Source: Pochonia chlamydosporia 170 (taxonomy: Eukaryota; Ascomycota; Sordariomycetes; Hypocreales; Clavicipitaceae). Taken from it: DNA of 64,000 bases. The notes below the pieces were generated by a model. The model saw only the letters and a list, made by a program, of their open reading frames with translations, made no database searches and was not told the origin of the DNA. Positions 1-12,921 of this stretch are shown here, in pieces. The position numbers and the translations under genes were made by a program. The stretch is from positions 4,278,001 to 4,342,000 of the forward strand of contig NC_035790.1 of assembly GCF_001653235.2 (NCBI RefSeq), read 5' to 3'. Numbering within the stretch: the first letter of the stretch is position 1; the number at the start of each line of letters is the position of its first letter.

Positions 1-3000
1 ACTTCCGAGATGAGCGCCGGCAGAGACTTTACTTGAAGGATATTGATTGCCCGGATGAGTGGCGAGATGCACTACAACGAGTATTGCATCCGAGTTTATT
101 TTATCTCAATGAAAATGTTGCAGCGCCTCTTTCACCAGATACTGCAGAAATGGATTCTGCAGGCACGAGACGGGACAGGGAGCTGTATCCAGGCGGACGA
201 CCTGCTGCTCCCGCAGGTGACCTTATGTCAAGCTTACCAGAGGAGATGCGAGCTGAAAATTTGATGTGCTATATTGGCCACGAAGGCACGTACACACCAG
301 CTCATCGGGAAATGTGTGCCTCTGTTGGGCATAATATCATGGTAGAAGCTTCGGACGACAGTTTTGGCGAGAAGTCCGGAAGTTCGATCTGGTTCATGAC
401 TGAGAGTAAAGATCGCGACGTGGTTCGCGAATACTTTTTGTCGATGCTCGGCCATGATATCGAAATCGAAAAGCATTTTGCACAAATCAATGCTTGGAAA
501 AAGGCCCCCTTTGACGTTTACCTTGTGGAACAGCGCGCTGGTGATTTCATAATAATCCCACCACTTGCGGCGCATCAGGTGTGGAATAGAGGCACAAGGA
601 CAATGAAAGTAGCCTGGAACCGAATCACTCCTGAGACTCTTCGCTTGGCATTACGCGAAGCTCTTCCAAAAGCTAGACTAGTGTGTCGCGATGAGCAGTA
701 CAAGAACAAGGCGATTATCTACTTCACACTCCAGAAATACTATCACCTACTGAAGGACATCGAAAGACAAGAAGACATGAATCAGACCAGTTTTATGGGA
801 ATCGGGAGGGACATTGTCCGAAATTCTCCGCGGGCAAGACAGCTTGCTGGGGATTTCAAATCCTTGTTCAATCTTTTCACAGAAATCCTTGTGGAGGAAG
901 CCTTTGCGTATAAAGAGAAGCAAGTGGAATCTTTAGCCTTTGACTCATGCGTTACTTGCTCCTACTGCCGCTCCAACATATTCAACCGCTTTCTCACTTG
1001 CAAACACTGCACAAGAATTCTTGCCAGCGGCGATGAGGATGCATATGATGTGTGCATGGAATGTTACGCTATGGGGCGTTCTTGTGCGTGCGTATCCGGC
1101 CTCCAATGGTGTGAGCAGTGGTCTTGGGCTCAACTTAGCGAGAAGTACGAACTGTGGCGTGAGATGATCATCATCAATGATGGCTTTGTCGATTTACAAC
1201 GCTCACCTCCGCCGTTCGAGGCTGCTCGACAAAAGTCGGCAAGAAAGTCAGTCGCACAGATATGCCAGGAGGCTCTCATCAGGCGACCATGGAAAGATAT
1301 CACAAAACAGGACTATGGTAAAGCTCCAAGTGATTCAGACCCGGGGGATATCGAGGATGGTCCTAAAAAGAAACCTAAGAGAAAAAAGAAACAGGGGCAA
1401 GTCCGCCGTTGCCACGTATGCTGTCACAAAGACTACAGCTATCGAGTTCACGAATGTTCCAATCCCGAATGCGCGGAGGCATATTGTTATGGCGTTCTCT
1501 ATAGGGCTTTTGACATGATGCCCCAGTCGGTCTTACAAGACGAAAATTGGCAGTGCCCTAAATGTCTTGGCATTTGTAATTGCGGCTATTGCCGCCGGGC
1601 AGGAAACACGAACCCCTATACTCCCAAGAATACCTCTCTTGGACATGATACTCGCCCTGTTGCCGATGACCGGAGCGTTGAGGCTCTAGTCGACTTCCGC
1701 GTGCATAATTTGTCCTGGCTTAAAGCTGCAGGAGAAGAAAGCCGCAGCAAGAACAGTCGGCGAATGCAGAAGTTACGCCAACAAGCAGATCACGCAAAGG
1801 CAAGAAGCACGCTGAGCAGATCCGAGGACGAAGCTGCTCTTCTAGGACGCGGGGAGTGCTATCAAAGCAGCGTAGCCGCTGACACAGAGCATCAGGAACT
1901 CGAAGCGCAAGACATTCACGACTACTCCGCCCTCCCAACGAAATATGAAGGAGATGCGCACGCCTCAACCGGGGTAGAGCAGCAGGCAGACTTGGCAGTG
2001 GTTGCGTCAACTACACAAGATGGAAGGTCTAACTACCCCGATCCGTCCATGGCGTCAAGCTATGGTATAGGAATGGGATACTATGAACAGGATGACACGC
2101 CCGATAAAATCCTCTTTGATCCATACAAAGCACCTCCCATTGGAACCATACACATGGCTGACCTCGACGTACCTGATTCTGTCAAGAAGACTATTCGAGC
2201 AGCCAAACGGAAAGCAAGGCGAGAAAATGAAGACCCGGACTTTGTTATTGGAAAATCAAATTACAAAAAGGTTCGGCGTGCGAGTGGTTCAGACATGTTG
2301 GACAATATGGACCCAGCCCTCTTCGATGTGGCCTCGTCTACGTCGTCAACTTTACCCCAGAAGAGGCAAGGATCCAAAACTTTTCAATATGATTCCTTGG
2401 ATGCAGTCAATAAATTCCCAGGAGCAGCGGTGACGGAGAATTCCCAAGAGCCCATGTTCAACGAACCTGCCTTACGTCATGCAAGGCCTTTGGCGTCATA
2501 TGTGGAAGTCGATGATGCTGATATGGAAGTAGACATCAGTGGTATGAATAATGAAGAGCCAAAGGATGCAATCAGCACAGATGATCGAATTGCAGATCCT
2601 TCTGAAGAGCATCAAATCTCGGAAGACCAAAGTGACAACGGCGGCAACGCTCAGTCCAATGGCCTCGGCCACGAATTATCGGCCACGTCGAAGAAGCTGA
2701 AGCCAACCTATAGTGGCAAACGACGCGGCCGCCCCCGAAAGCCACTCTCACAACCTAGTTCAAGGATCCAGCAAGCAAGGCCGACAACCGAACCGGCACC
2801 TCCAATACACACCCCTGCTTCACAGCGCGGGCGTGGTCGCGGTCGCGGTCGCCCAAGAAAGTCACTAGTGGTTTCACTCAGACAGCCTGATCTACCCGTC
2901 GACGCGGAAATGGCCACATTGCAGGAATGGGATAGATCTCCAAAGCAGCCTTCCGGCATCTTGAACAGAATTCGCCATGGTAACAGGCAGTCAGGAACTG

Positions 3001-3767
3001 GTCCACCCACCACGTCAACCGCACAACAGTATGATGGCAGATCACCGGCACGGGGAATTACGAAGAACATGGTATCCCAAGAACTAAGAACCCAAGACTT
3101 AGGCAGTGATAAACGCGCCAAGATACGGTCCTCCGCTAAAGATCACAATCTACAGTCAGACACGAACGTGGTCCTTCACCCAAGGAACTCGACGTCTGTG
3201 AACCAGCCATTCATGTCAATGGCAGAAAGACTAGCCCTCAAAGGGAAGAGGTTCAAAATTGGGAAGCGAAGAACGGCTACTAGTACGTCAAGGAAGGACG
3301 GAGACGCCGAATTTGATCCTCGTGAAACACCGATCCCTGCAGTTTGGAGCCAGAGCCAGTCCAAGTCACCGAGCGTTTGTCACGAAGCAAGCAATCGCAG
3401 TGATACGCCGCAGGATTTGCAAAGCTCATCTTCGAGCCCATCAAGCCAAATGGCCAACCAGCATAAGTTGATTTCCAAGCCGTCTGCCACGGGCCAGAAA
3501 ACGATTGTTCGCCTAACGGATGTGGTATCCAGCGGCGACGAGGACGCGGGCTCCAATAATCTTGACCCAATGGTATCATCCAGTGACGAGAGTGGTGATG
3601 GTGACATCCCCGCAGACAGAGCGGCCATGAGGCAAAATGCTTCATCCCGAATCAGTTCCCTTGCCCTAAATCATGGAAGGGGAAGGGGAAGGGGGAGAGG
3701 ACGCCCCAGAGGACGCCCCAGAGGACGTCTGAGCGGTCCCGGCCGCAATCACCGCCAAGCCACTTGA
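1..3767 (+). CDS. JmjC-domain chromatin protein with CXXC-type zinc fingers and AT-hooks (5' end outside window)
   Basis: The frame is open from the left edge with no ATG, so the start lies outside the window. Numbering from position 33, a JmjC cupin core occupies roughly residues 70-200. Its Fe(II) ligands look intact: His91-x-Glu93 in the TPAHREM segment and His181 in AAHQVWN. A Cys-rich region follows at about 305-365. A second Cys cluster at about 465-530 (CHVC, CPKC, CNCGYC) resembles the zf-4CXXC_R1 finger. The C-terminal half is low-complexity, with AT-hook cores RGRPRK at about 897 and 932 and an RG-rich tail at about 1215-1235. JmjC proteins are usually 2-oxoglutarate-dependent histone demethylases; a nuclear chromatin role is inferred and the target lysine cannot be read here. 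Single exon within the window. Confidence 0.85.
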   Translation, partial: FRDERRQRLYLKDIDCPDEWRDALQRVLHPSLFYLNENVAAPLSPDTAEMDSAGTRRDRELYPGGRPAAPAGDLMSSLPEEMRAENLMCYIGHEGTYTPAHREMCASVGHNIMVEASDDSFGEKSGSSIWFMTESKDRDVVREYFLSMLGHDIEIEKHFAQINAWKKAPFDVYLVEQRAGDFIIIPPLAAHQVWNRGTRTMKVAWNRITPETLRLALREALPKARLVCRDEQYKNKAIIYFTLQKYYHLLKDIERQEDMNQTSFMGIGRDIVRNSPRARQLAGDFKSLFNLFTEILVEEAFAYKEKQVESLAFDSCVTCSYCRSNIFNRFLTCKHCTRILASGDEDAYDVCMECYAMGRSCACVSGLQWCEQWSWAQLSEKYELWREMIIINDGFVDLQRSPPPFEAARQKSARKSVAQICQEALIRRPWKDITKQDYGKAPSDSDPGDIEDGPKKKPKRKKKQGQVRRCHVCCHKDYSYRVHECSNPECAEAYCYGVLYRAFDMMPQSVLQDENWQCPKCLGICNCGYCRRAGNTNPYTPKNTSLGHDTRPVADDRSVEALVDFRVHNLSWLKAAGEESRSKNSRRMQKLRQQADHAKARSTLSRSEDEAALLGRGECYQSSVAADTEHQELEAQDIHDYSALPTKYEGDAHASTGVEQQADLAVVASTTQDGRSNYPDPSMASSYGIGMGYYEQDDTPDKILFDPYKAPPIGTIHMADLDVPDSVKKTIRAAKRKARRENEDPDFVIGKSNYKKVRRASGSDMLDNMDPALFDVASSTSSTLPQKRQGSKTFQYDSLDAVNKFPGAAVTENSQEPMFNEPALRHARPLASYVEVDDADMEVDISGMNNEEPKDAISTDDRIADPSEEHQISEDQSDNGGNAQSNGLGHELSATSKKLKPTYSGKRRGRPRKPLSQPSSRIQQARPTTEPAPPIHTPASQRGRGRGRGRPRKSLVVSLRQPDLPVDAEMATLQEWDRSPKQPSGILNRIRHGNRQSGTGPPTTSTAQQYDGRSPARGITKNMVSQELRTQDLGSDKRAKIRSSAKDHNLQSDTNVVLHPRNSTSVNQPFMSMAERLALKGKRFKIGKRRTATSTSRKDGDAEFDPRETPIPAVWSQSQSKSPSVCHEASNRSDTPQDLQSSSSSPSSQMANQHKLISKPSATGQKTIVRLTDVVSSGDEDAGSNNLDPMVSSSDESGDGDIPADRAAMRQNASSRISSLALNHGRGRGRGRGRPRGRPRGRLSGPGRNHRQAT

Positions 3768-4537
3768 CGTTACAATAAAATGTGCTTTTTAAGATTGACT
3801 GTGCCAGCGGACTCACAGAGGGCTATTTTATGTTAACCTATCAATACTGTATCAGTAGACAACTTAGAACTAAACTACTTAAGTACCTACCTACCTAGGT
3901 ACGTAGACCAGACATCGCATACATCACAATAGCCCACTTCTCAATGCTGTAACATTTGGTCAAATTTTTGCTTGTATTGGGGTTGTGGGAATATGTCCTG
4001 GCCCAATCCATCAAATGCTCATGCAGCCGCGCCTGGCGGAGGAGAACCACGTGGCAGGCATCTGGTTCATTTTGTACCAGGTTTGCCACTTGACATCAAA
4101 CACCATGCCAGTGTAGTATATTACTTGACATATGTAAGCTACTCAACATGAGGAGATTACCACCAGACCACCTTGCGGTGTACTCGGGTGGAATGCGTCG
4201 CAGGGAAGAACACCAATTGCACTGTCAATTGGCTTGTATTTTGGTCATAAGTATCCTGATTTACAACTTGGCATTTCTGATTGGGTCGTGACCTGGCTAC
4301 GTACCTAGGTAGGTATCCAAACAGTCCGCCACGTGCGGACTCGAAATGTAATAACTCGGGCAAGCACTCTCGGCTAACTCAAGGTTAAATAAACCGCAAT
4401 CCCCCAGCCCCGTCATGGAGTCGCTGCTCTGGATCGCACACATCTAGGTTTGTTGTACTGAGCGAGTATGAGAGAATTCTTCACCTGGTCCACCATTGTC
4501 TCTTTGTCTTCTTCGGGTTGAGCTCGCACAAAATAGT
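3768..4537. other. intergenic region with TACCTAGG palindrome cluster
   Basis: No convincing gene. It separates the JmjC gene from the acid phosphatase. It holds a palindrome cluster at about 3876-3906 and another at about 4301-4318 (see the repeat entries). The last part before the ATG at 4538 is presumably the acid phosphatase promoter; I see no clear TATA box. Confidence 0.6.
3876..3906. repeat. short palindrome cluster (TACCTAGGTA type)
   Basis: The stretch reads TTAAGTACCTACC followed by TACCTAGGTACG: overlapping copies of a palindrome centred on CCTAGG with TACC/GGTA arms. Same family as clusters near 8.4, 9.85, 16.9, 22.0, 28.25, 32.2, 41.35 and 46.3 kb. Confidence 0.8.
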
Positions 4538-6494
4538 ATGGAGCTCTCTGTCAAACATTTGTTGGTCGTTGTGGTGGCCGCCACACTTCCTTACATTCAA
4601 GTCGCCAAAGCCATTGACACCAACTGGCACGCCCCTTCCAAAACGCAGCTCAATAATCTAACATCTGCCCTTGATTCTAATGGAGTATATGGTTTCATCT
4701 TTAATTCTTCCAGTACGCCCGAACAAGACTACGGAAGATACAATTGGTGCAATATGCCTCATGTTCGACCAGCGGAGTACGTGGTGCCCGATCCTGCGTT
4801 TGAACTACAGTATGTCGAACTGGTACGTTGTGAGCATACGAACCTGGTTGTTTAATTCTTAGGAAGATCGTACTGCCTAGATGTCTTAATCACTGGCTCA
4901 TTTCCGTAGATACACAGGCATCACAAGCGAACACCGTACGCATCCAACGCATTTCCGGTAGAATCCTACACATGGGACTGCGACGATTCACGATTGTATC
5001 TGTATGGCGAATCTGTGCTAGGGAAAAAAGCTACCCCGGTATTTCGCAAAGGACACACCTCATCATTTAACCCCTTTGTGCCGTCCGGTTGGATTGGGAG
5101 TTGCAACTTCCCCCAAATAACATCTAGCGGCTTGGACGACTCGTGGCAACATGGCGCTGATCTGAACGCCGTGTATCATGGGATGCTGGGCTTTCTGCCC
5201 GCCAAAGGTTCCGATTACAAATCCGTTGTGCGATATCGTGTCACGAATAATGTCATCACAAGCCAAGTCGCTGGCATGATTATAAACGGCATGTGGTCGA
5301 CCAGCGATCCGTTTCCACTCATTGTTGAGGTATGTTATACATGGACGACAAGTTTCCCCTTTTGTCAGACCAATTTTGTTCGTATTTCGCTACTCTTCTG
5401 ATTTCTTCACCCTTCATAGCACCAATTTTACTTCCGAAGACTTCGTTATGTGGCCATCTAAAACTCGAGACTAACACCTGTTATAAAACGGTCTGTAGGC
5501 ACTGGGGGTAGATAGCTTGGAGCCGCAGTACTCTTGCGGCACAGCCGAAGCACTCTTCAATGATATCAAGTCAAACCGGAATCCTGAGTGGCAAAAGCAC
5601 CTAGACGCGTCTGCGAACTTGTTCAGCGCGCTGGATGGTATTTCAGGTGTACCTGCCAGTGATGGCGGGTTCCATTCTTCTTTTGATCACTACTATGACA
5701 ACCTCTCGGCTAGGCAATGTCATGCAAAACCGTTACCCTGCAAGCTACTTGACGGTCATAACTCCACTTCATGTGTCTCACAAAAGCATGCAGATGCAGT
5801 CTACCGCATGGGCAATTGGGAATACAGTCAGATATACCGAGACCACCCATCATCACTACCAGCTAGTGCATTATCTCTTGGGATCTGGATCGGAGAACTT
5901 GTTATCCATTTGCGCGACGTGATCAGCGGCTCGAGTACCACGAGATATTTCCATAACATAGCGCACGATGGGTCCGTTTCTCGCTTACTCTCCATCTTGC
6001 AGATTGATGAAATGGTGTGGCCTGGAATGGGCTCAGAAGTCGTCTTTGAATTATACAAGCGAAAGGAACATGTACCAAATCCCCATCCATCATCACCTCT
6101 GGCAGCACCAAGTTGTCGCCATGATAATTGTCTCCGACATATGATTCGACATTTTACATCAGTCAATACACTCTGTCACAATTTGCCTGATCCGAGTAGC
6201 ATTTCGCCAACTCCAGCGCTGCCGTTCCCGTCTGAGTGTTCTGATCATCCTCAACTGTCGTCGGCCTGCGCCTGCTGGTCTAACCTCCCAACGGCATCAC
6301 CCCTTCCGTCAAATGGCCCTTCATCTAAGCCATCGGGATATTATATTCGAGTCTTGTTTGGTGGCAAGGTCTTTCAATCCTCCAATCCCAACCTTGGCCG
6401 CTTGGATATGGTGCCAGCCGAAGTTTTGTTGGACTACCTTGAGGCTTTGGTCGGCAAATCTGGGGGGGCAATAAAGTCTAAATGCCAAAGCTAG
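4538..6494 (+). CDS. Secreted histidine acid phosphatase
   Basis: Three exons, 4538-4822, 4910-5329 and 5499-6494, give 566 residues. Both introns are phase 0, with donors GTACGT and GTATGT, and a CTAAC branch point in the second. The start at 4538 gives a hydrophobic signal peptide (about residues 1-24, ending VAKA); an upstream in-frame ATG at 4496 would spoil it. The phosphate-binding motif RHHKRTP (residues 98-104) sits just after the first junction, and the catalytic HD pair is at about residues 391-392 in HNIAHDGS. These are the hallmarks of branch 2 histidine acid phosphatases, which hydrolyse phosphomonoesters through a phosphohistidine. Several NxS/T sites fit a secreted or wall-associated enzyme. 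Natural substrate unknown. Confidence 0.88.
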
Positions 6495-6734
6495 GTTTGT
6501 TTGAGCTATAGGTTTACTTACAGTATCCCCCCGGGTTTGCTTTAATCGAGGTCCAGGCGGAACCGGGATAATGGGGGGGCGATGTTCTCTGTTGTGCAAA
6601 ACGTATATTCATTAGAATCCTCGCGTGTAGAATGCTTACGCAATGACAAGCTCATCTCTTAACTTTCCAACGCCCTCGCGTGTACCATCGAGCTTTTGTG
6701 GGCGTTGAAGCCGTTCAATTAATTAGAATATTTC

Positions 6735-7165
6735 TCTTTGTTTCAGGGTACGCTTTGGACTTCAACTTTTCTCGGCAATGAAATACCCAGCAACAGCTTC
6801 GTAGGTCCACTTCACATCAGAAATTTCTTTACGAAGCTCTCATGTAAAACTGAGCTCATTGTTTAGATACACTCGGCGATCTTCCACCGACATGTCGTAG
6901 GCAACTGGTCCGTTAGCGGCTGCCTTGCTCATGGAATGCATGGGAAATTGATGATAGTACCAGAGAGACAAATCCTCTGGGCTAACATCCAAGGCGCCGC
7001 GTACTTAAGTATGTTCTTAAATTCGTTGTAAACTGCCCAATTGACCGAAAAGCCTTGGAATAGGCGGGCCAGAGTTGAGTGGTAGAAATCCTTCTCATCG
7101 TCTCAGAACTGTCTTTTCGCCACTTCGTCCGCATTTTTCCATTCAGCAAGCGAGGAATCAACTGG
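6735..7165 (-). pseudogene. Decayed coding relic, possibly a histidine acid phosphatase-type gene
   Basis: Reading the minus strand, adjacent frames give protein-like stretches interrupted by stops and frame changes: FYHSTLARLFQGFSVNW, then SPEDLSLWYYHQF, then WTYEAVAGYFIAEK. The order and spacing (TLARLFQGF, SPEDL.L.YY, AVAG..IAEK) recall the middle of fungal histidine acid phosphatase/phosphoglycerate-mutase-like proteins, where an AVAG/AIAGRTLAAK segment is typical. The intact acid phosphatase next door (4538-6494) belongs to a different subfamily, so this would not be a simple tandem copy. Stops inside the coding-like stretches argue against a functional gene. The family assignment is from memory of motif patterns and is tentative. 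Confidence 0.3.
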
Positions 7166-8206
7166 CTCCGGCTGTGCCAGGGCAGAGAGGTTGAAGAGAA
7201 CTGTATGAATCATGGGGAGTTGTGCTTTCGTTGACTCTCTGCAGATTCGTGAGTTCCTCTCCATGATGAGTATCGCCGCCTGTTGTTTCAGCTTGGTTGT
7301 CTGTGGTTGACTGGACGTCCATCAATATTGAAACCAGACCAACAGACATGGACCCCACAACATTGAACATTGACCACCAGACCTGTGCATCCATCCATTG
7401 ATTGAACTGCCTGCACGCACCAGACGCGTCTGGGCATTAACTCGACACCTACCCTGGGTACAGGTGCTAGACCTAAGTACCTCCCTATGTAGGAAAGAAC
7501 AGTATTATAAACTGTCCACAACCTAGGTATCTAGATATTAAGTCTTCCGACTAAAAAGGTTAGAGTCAATAGGCTTCACCCCTTGTTGCACGCCAAATGG
7601 CCTGTCTCGGGTCTGGCGGGTGATTTTCGAAGTGTTTGCATTGCAGCTCACTTTGCGTAACGTTGCAGGAGCCACTAAATGTATTGGCTTATCGGTAAAG
7701 TCAAGTCAAGTCTGGTCAATACTTATCAAATTTGGTTCCAGGGCGGCAACAGCACTAGCCCCTGCAGCATTACCCAGAACCCGCGCAAACCGATATGCAT
7801 GTGGACCAGACACCTTTGGAAAATTGAAGCCGTGAACTTGCCAGTCAGGAGCCTTGCCGCAAGTGGGATATTAAACGGCTGCACTGATACAGTACGGAGT
7901 ACATGTACCAGATCCCCCCCAAGCGAGATTGCTCTGTGGTCTATCCTCAAAAAGTGGTCTGGGTGTCAACACGGACGAGAGACTTCAAGCGTAATGAGCA
8001 GAGGCTGAAATACCAGGGCCATGTTTCGCAAGCCTTCCAGACATATGGCCGGCAGCCTAGGAAAAGAGGCGCAGGTGATGTCACCTACCTACCTAGGAAC
8101 CTAGGCACACAAAGCACGGCTGACGACGTGATATTCAGGCACCATCAACCATCAACGACGCCGATGTGCGCGGATTGGTGGCGCTGCTTTTGGAGCGCTC
8201 AAATGT

Positions 8207-8247
8207 TCCATGCCTCCATGCCTCCATGTCTCCATGTCTCCATGTCC
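8207..8247. repeat. 9-bp minisatellite (TCCATGYCT unit, about 4-5 copies)
   Basis: The stretch is a head-to-tail series of TCCATGCCT and TCCATGTCT units inside the gene-poor region. Confidence 0.75.
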
Positions 8248-8366
8248 TTCTGCAGACCACGTGGTGGACTACTGTAGGAACTAGAAGGCACCGAACAGAG
8301 CAGGTTGCAGTTTCGAGTTGTCAGTGGGAACCAAGGTGTCAACCTTGGAAGTCATCAAATGAAACA

Positions 8367-8520
8367 ACCTACCTACCTAGGTAGTCTTTGCCTACCTACC
8401 AGTACCTAGGTACTCAAGTAGGTCTAGGTACCTGACTGTACCTGGTATCACGTAGACACCAATGCCAAATCAGAGTGAGGGGAAGTGGTACTTACTTACT
8501 AGGTAGGTAAGTAAGCTTAG
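8367..8520. repeat. dense TACCTAGG palindrome cluster
   Basis: The densest cluster in the window: ACCTACCTACCTAGGTAG, then TACCTACC, GTACCTAGGTAC and CTAGGTACC, and at 8491-8515 a near-perfect inverted repeat of CTTACTTAC against GTAAGTAAG arms. The arms could pair as hairpins in single-stranded DNA or RNA. Confidence 0.8.
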
Positions 8521-9842
8521 CCTTAACTAAAAACAAAACCAGTGCCGAATTAATCACAACTGTCCAGATCCTATAGTCGACGGACTCGGTAGTATCCTGG
8601 CTGAACAAGACACATCCTTGGACAAGGGTAAGACAGGAAAATACCTTGCCACCAATCAGTATTTCAGATTACATACATACTCCGTATGTATGTACTCCGT
8701 ATAGGGTCTGGTAGTTATGCTCAGTATACTTTGAAACATAAAACTTTGCATACTCTGTATACTTCAGTAATGAAGAGTAAACGACGGTGGACCTGGCCAT
8801 GAATGGCTGCGAGGGAGTTACAGGACAATCATCGATACCCGAAGAAGGTATGGACGCAACAATGCTTTGCAATGCCAGAGACACCAGACTACCTCAATAC
8901 CTAGGTATTTGATTAATACAATCCGAACATTGAACCTGAGCAAGGTCTGGCCTGGTGCCTTCCAGAAATTCGTGGGCAACTTGAACCATGGTGGCTGCAT
9001 GTGCCGGCAATGCGTGGGGGGAAGCCCGGCATTGTGAAATGGTGATATTGTGATGAGTCTGCTCTCAATGGTACATAATCAATTTGACCCCAGTGTCGAC
9101 CTCCATTATCCCATATGGCCCCTGCCTCGATTCGGCCCAGGCGAAGTTGTTGGGGGTTGGTCTCAAAGACAAGTTGGTCGACCCATGTTACATGCAGCGC
9201 CGCCATGTGTTCTCAATCAATCTGGATGCACCAGGCACATCTCTGGGCCGGAGCACCCAAAGAGGCAATTAGAGGCTGGACATGGAGAGAGACAGGGCTC
9301 ATTCAAGCTTATCTGCACACACGCAGACCAACAACTGTCTGGTCTGGTTGGAATCACTAGCAAAACCTGCTGGCAACCAAAGCGTCGACTGCTAGATGCA
9401 AAGGTCTGGTTTGTCTCGCTCCCGAGAATGTAACCTGTTCCATGTCCGACACAAGCCAAGCACTCGCTCATGGACGGTCAAACACATCAAACAAGAAAAT
9501 CCCCTTGTCAATGGCCCTTACTCCACAGACAAGTTCAGCAAGGCCAGTTTACAGGTATAGTTTGGCGTGTTCTGGACGTCTTCCTGCAGAGCTTCCGGTC
9601 ACTGTCATTTTGCGGTCTCTAATTCAACGTGGTGCAAGATACATAAGGTATATAAGGTATGTACTGACTTTGCACCGAGCACGCAAAATGTATTAGATCG
9701 GTGCCTGGGTACTTAACTACCTACTTTATTGATTGATACCCTTGAGGTCTGGTGGGCCAAGACGTTTTCAGTGAGATGTCTGGGCCTGCTGACGGCCAAG
9801 AGAATTATCTAGAGTTTTTGTATGCATGTTAAGTACCATATG

Positions 9843-9867
9843 TACTAGGTAGGTACCTAGGTAGGGA
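9843..9867. repeat. TACCTAGG palindrome cluster
   Basis: ACTAGGTAGGTACCTAGGTA followed by GGG; same family as the other intergenic clusters. Related copies lie at about 10010-10030 and 10150-10170. Confidence 0.75.
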
Positions 9868-11266
9868 GTACTACCTTAGGATATCTTGGTGCAGAGGAGA
9901 GTGGGTGGTCACAAGTCTGGTGAGTATTGACTTGCACGTGCCCGACTCCAAGGTTACTAAAGCCTACCAAGGTGGGCAGATACTCTTGACAACAGACTGG
10001 ACATACACCAGGTACCTAGGCAGATAGGTAGTTAACGATCAGTGCTTTCAATAGATCGCTGCGTTGAATGTTTTGACTGGAAGCAGGGGGTGGCTCACGA
10101 ACTTAGACAAACCAGACCACACACTGAACCCAGTGATTGACCCTACCCACCAGGTAGGTACTTAAGTACTTAGAAAGGGGAAGACACCCGGGGGATGGAG
10201 CCAACCAGACATTAACACGCCACATCAAGGTGCAAGTATTTCTCCAACACCCGCCATCCCAATGTTGACAATCAGGAAAAACTGCAATACTCAATCTGTG
10301 CTTCATTCTTTCCTTGCTGTGCGCACATGAGCACTCTCCTAATGCAAGCCAAAGCCACCCTGGTCAGGTCCAGTCACCATTTCCTTGCCCCAAGCCGCCA
10401 AATGGCAACAGCCCAGCCCATCAAGGACCAGTTGACCCCAAATTGGGTGCCATCTCAGGTCCTCCTTCCTAAACCAGCTAAGTTGTCACCAACCCAAGAA
10501 TCCAGTTGGTAGAACCTCTCGTCATCACCACGGGCTTCAGATGATGTCTGATTGTCTTTCAACCCGGAGAGACCCGTTGGGGTCAGCCGTCGCGTGCAAC
10601 ACTTTGCAACCTTTTGACCAACCTTATCTGGTCATGACTCCGGGCTCACAGATTCCTTGGGCCGTGATAGGTTCCATGTTTCTTCAAACCTCCCACGATC
10701 CATTCTTCGTGAGCCCCCATCTTGGACTGGTCGTCGGCGCTTCGACAGGATCCGTTGCTTCGAGTGTAATGTGTAGTTCACATGCACCAAGTACGCAGTA
10801 GCAGGTCACAGGCTGTGCTCCGCAATACAGTCCAGATGCCCGCTTGTCAACATGCTCAAGGTGACACGGGGGTCAAGGGGCGGCACTCCGACGCATTGCA
10901 CCAGCTGCGGTAGCCATGAAAGCCTGAGCACGATCAAGTGGCCCGCCGTCACCTATAGATCACACTTCAGCAACGTTGCCAAATTGGAGGATGAGCATTT
11001 CGGTACCGTGTACACGCTCGGCGCAACGCCGGACTGCTAGCCTCCTAAATGCTTGGCCAGGACGAGGCCATCACAAGATCAAGTATCCCGAGAGATCAAT
11101 GACAAGCAAGGAGATGGCTGAGTAGCACGATCCCACCACGTTCCGATCTAGTGGTCACCCATGCCACATTGTACAGTAAACCATCCATCATATCAAATGT
11201 TGGTACCTCTGACTGACGCTTTGGCTGCGAAATCGACCGCTAGGTCAGGCCGACCACGGGAGTTTG

Positions 11267-11274
11267 TATAAATA
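11267..11274 (+). promoter_or_regulatory. putative TATA box of the chitinase gene
   Basis: TATAAATA lies 166 bp upstream of the chitinase ATG at 11440, a plausible core promoter position with a long 5' leader. Based on sequence match and position only. Confidence 0.4.
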
Positions 11275-11436
11275 GAAACCACATGCTCCCAAAGGACCTT
11301 AGCACCCGTCACAATCATACACATCAGTTCATCATTTACATTTGTCTTCTTTTCCTCGCTCACTTTTGGCCCTGGTGGCTTTTGGATCAACTCGAACAAC
11401 CCAATTATAAGTCACTTCGCAGAGCCAACGTGGTGA

Positions 11437-12921
<1,485 letters not shown>

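Noticed and set aside
8367..8520. Possible CRISPR-like array of short palindromes
   Set aside because: Units are only 8-20 bp, spacing is irregular, there are no unique spacers of constant length, and the genome is clearly fungal.
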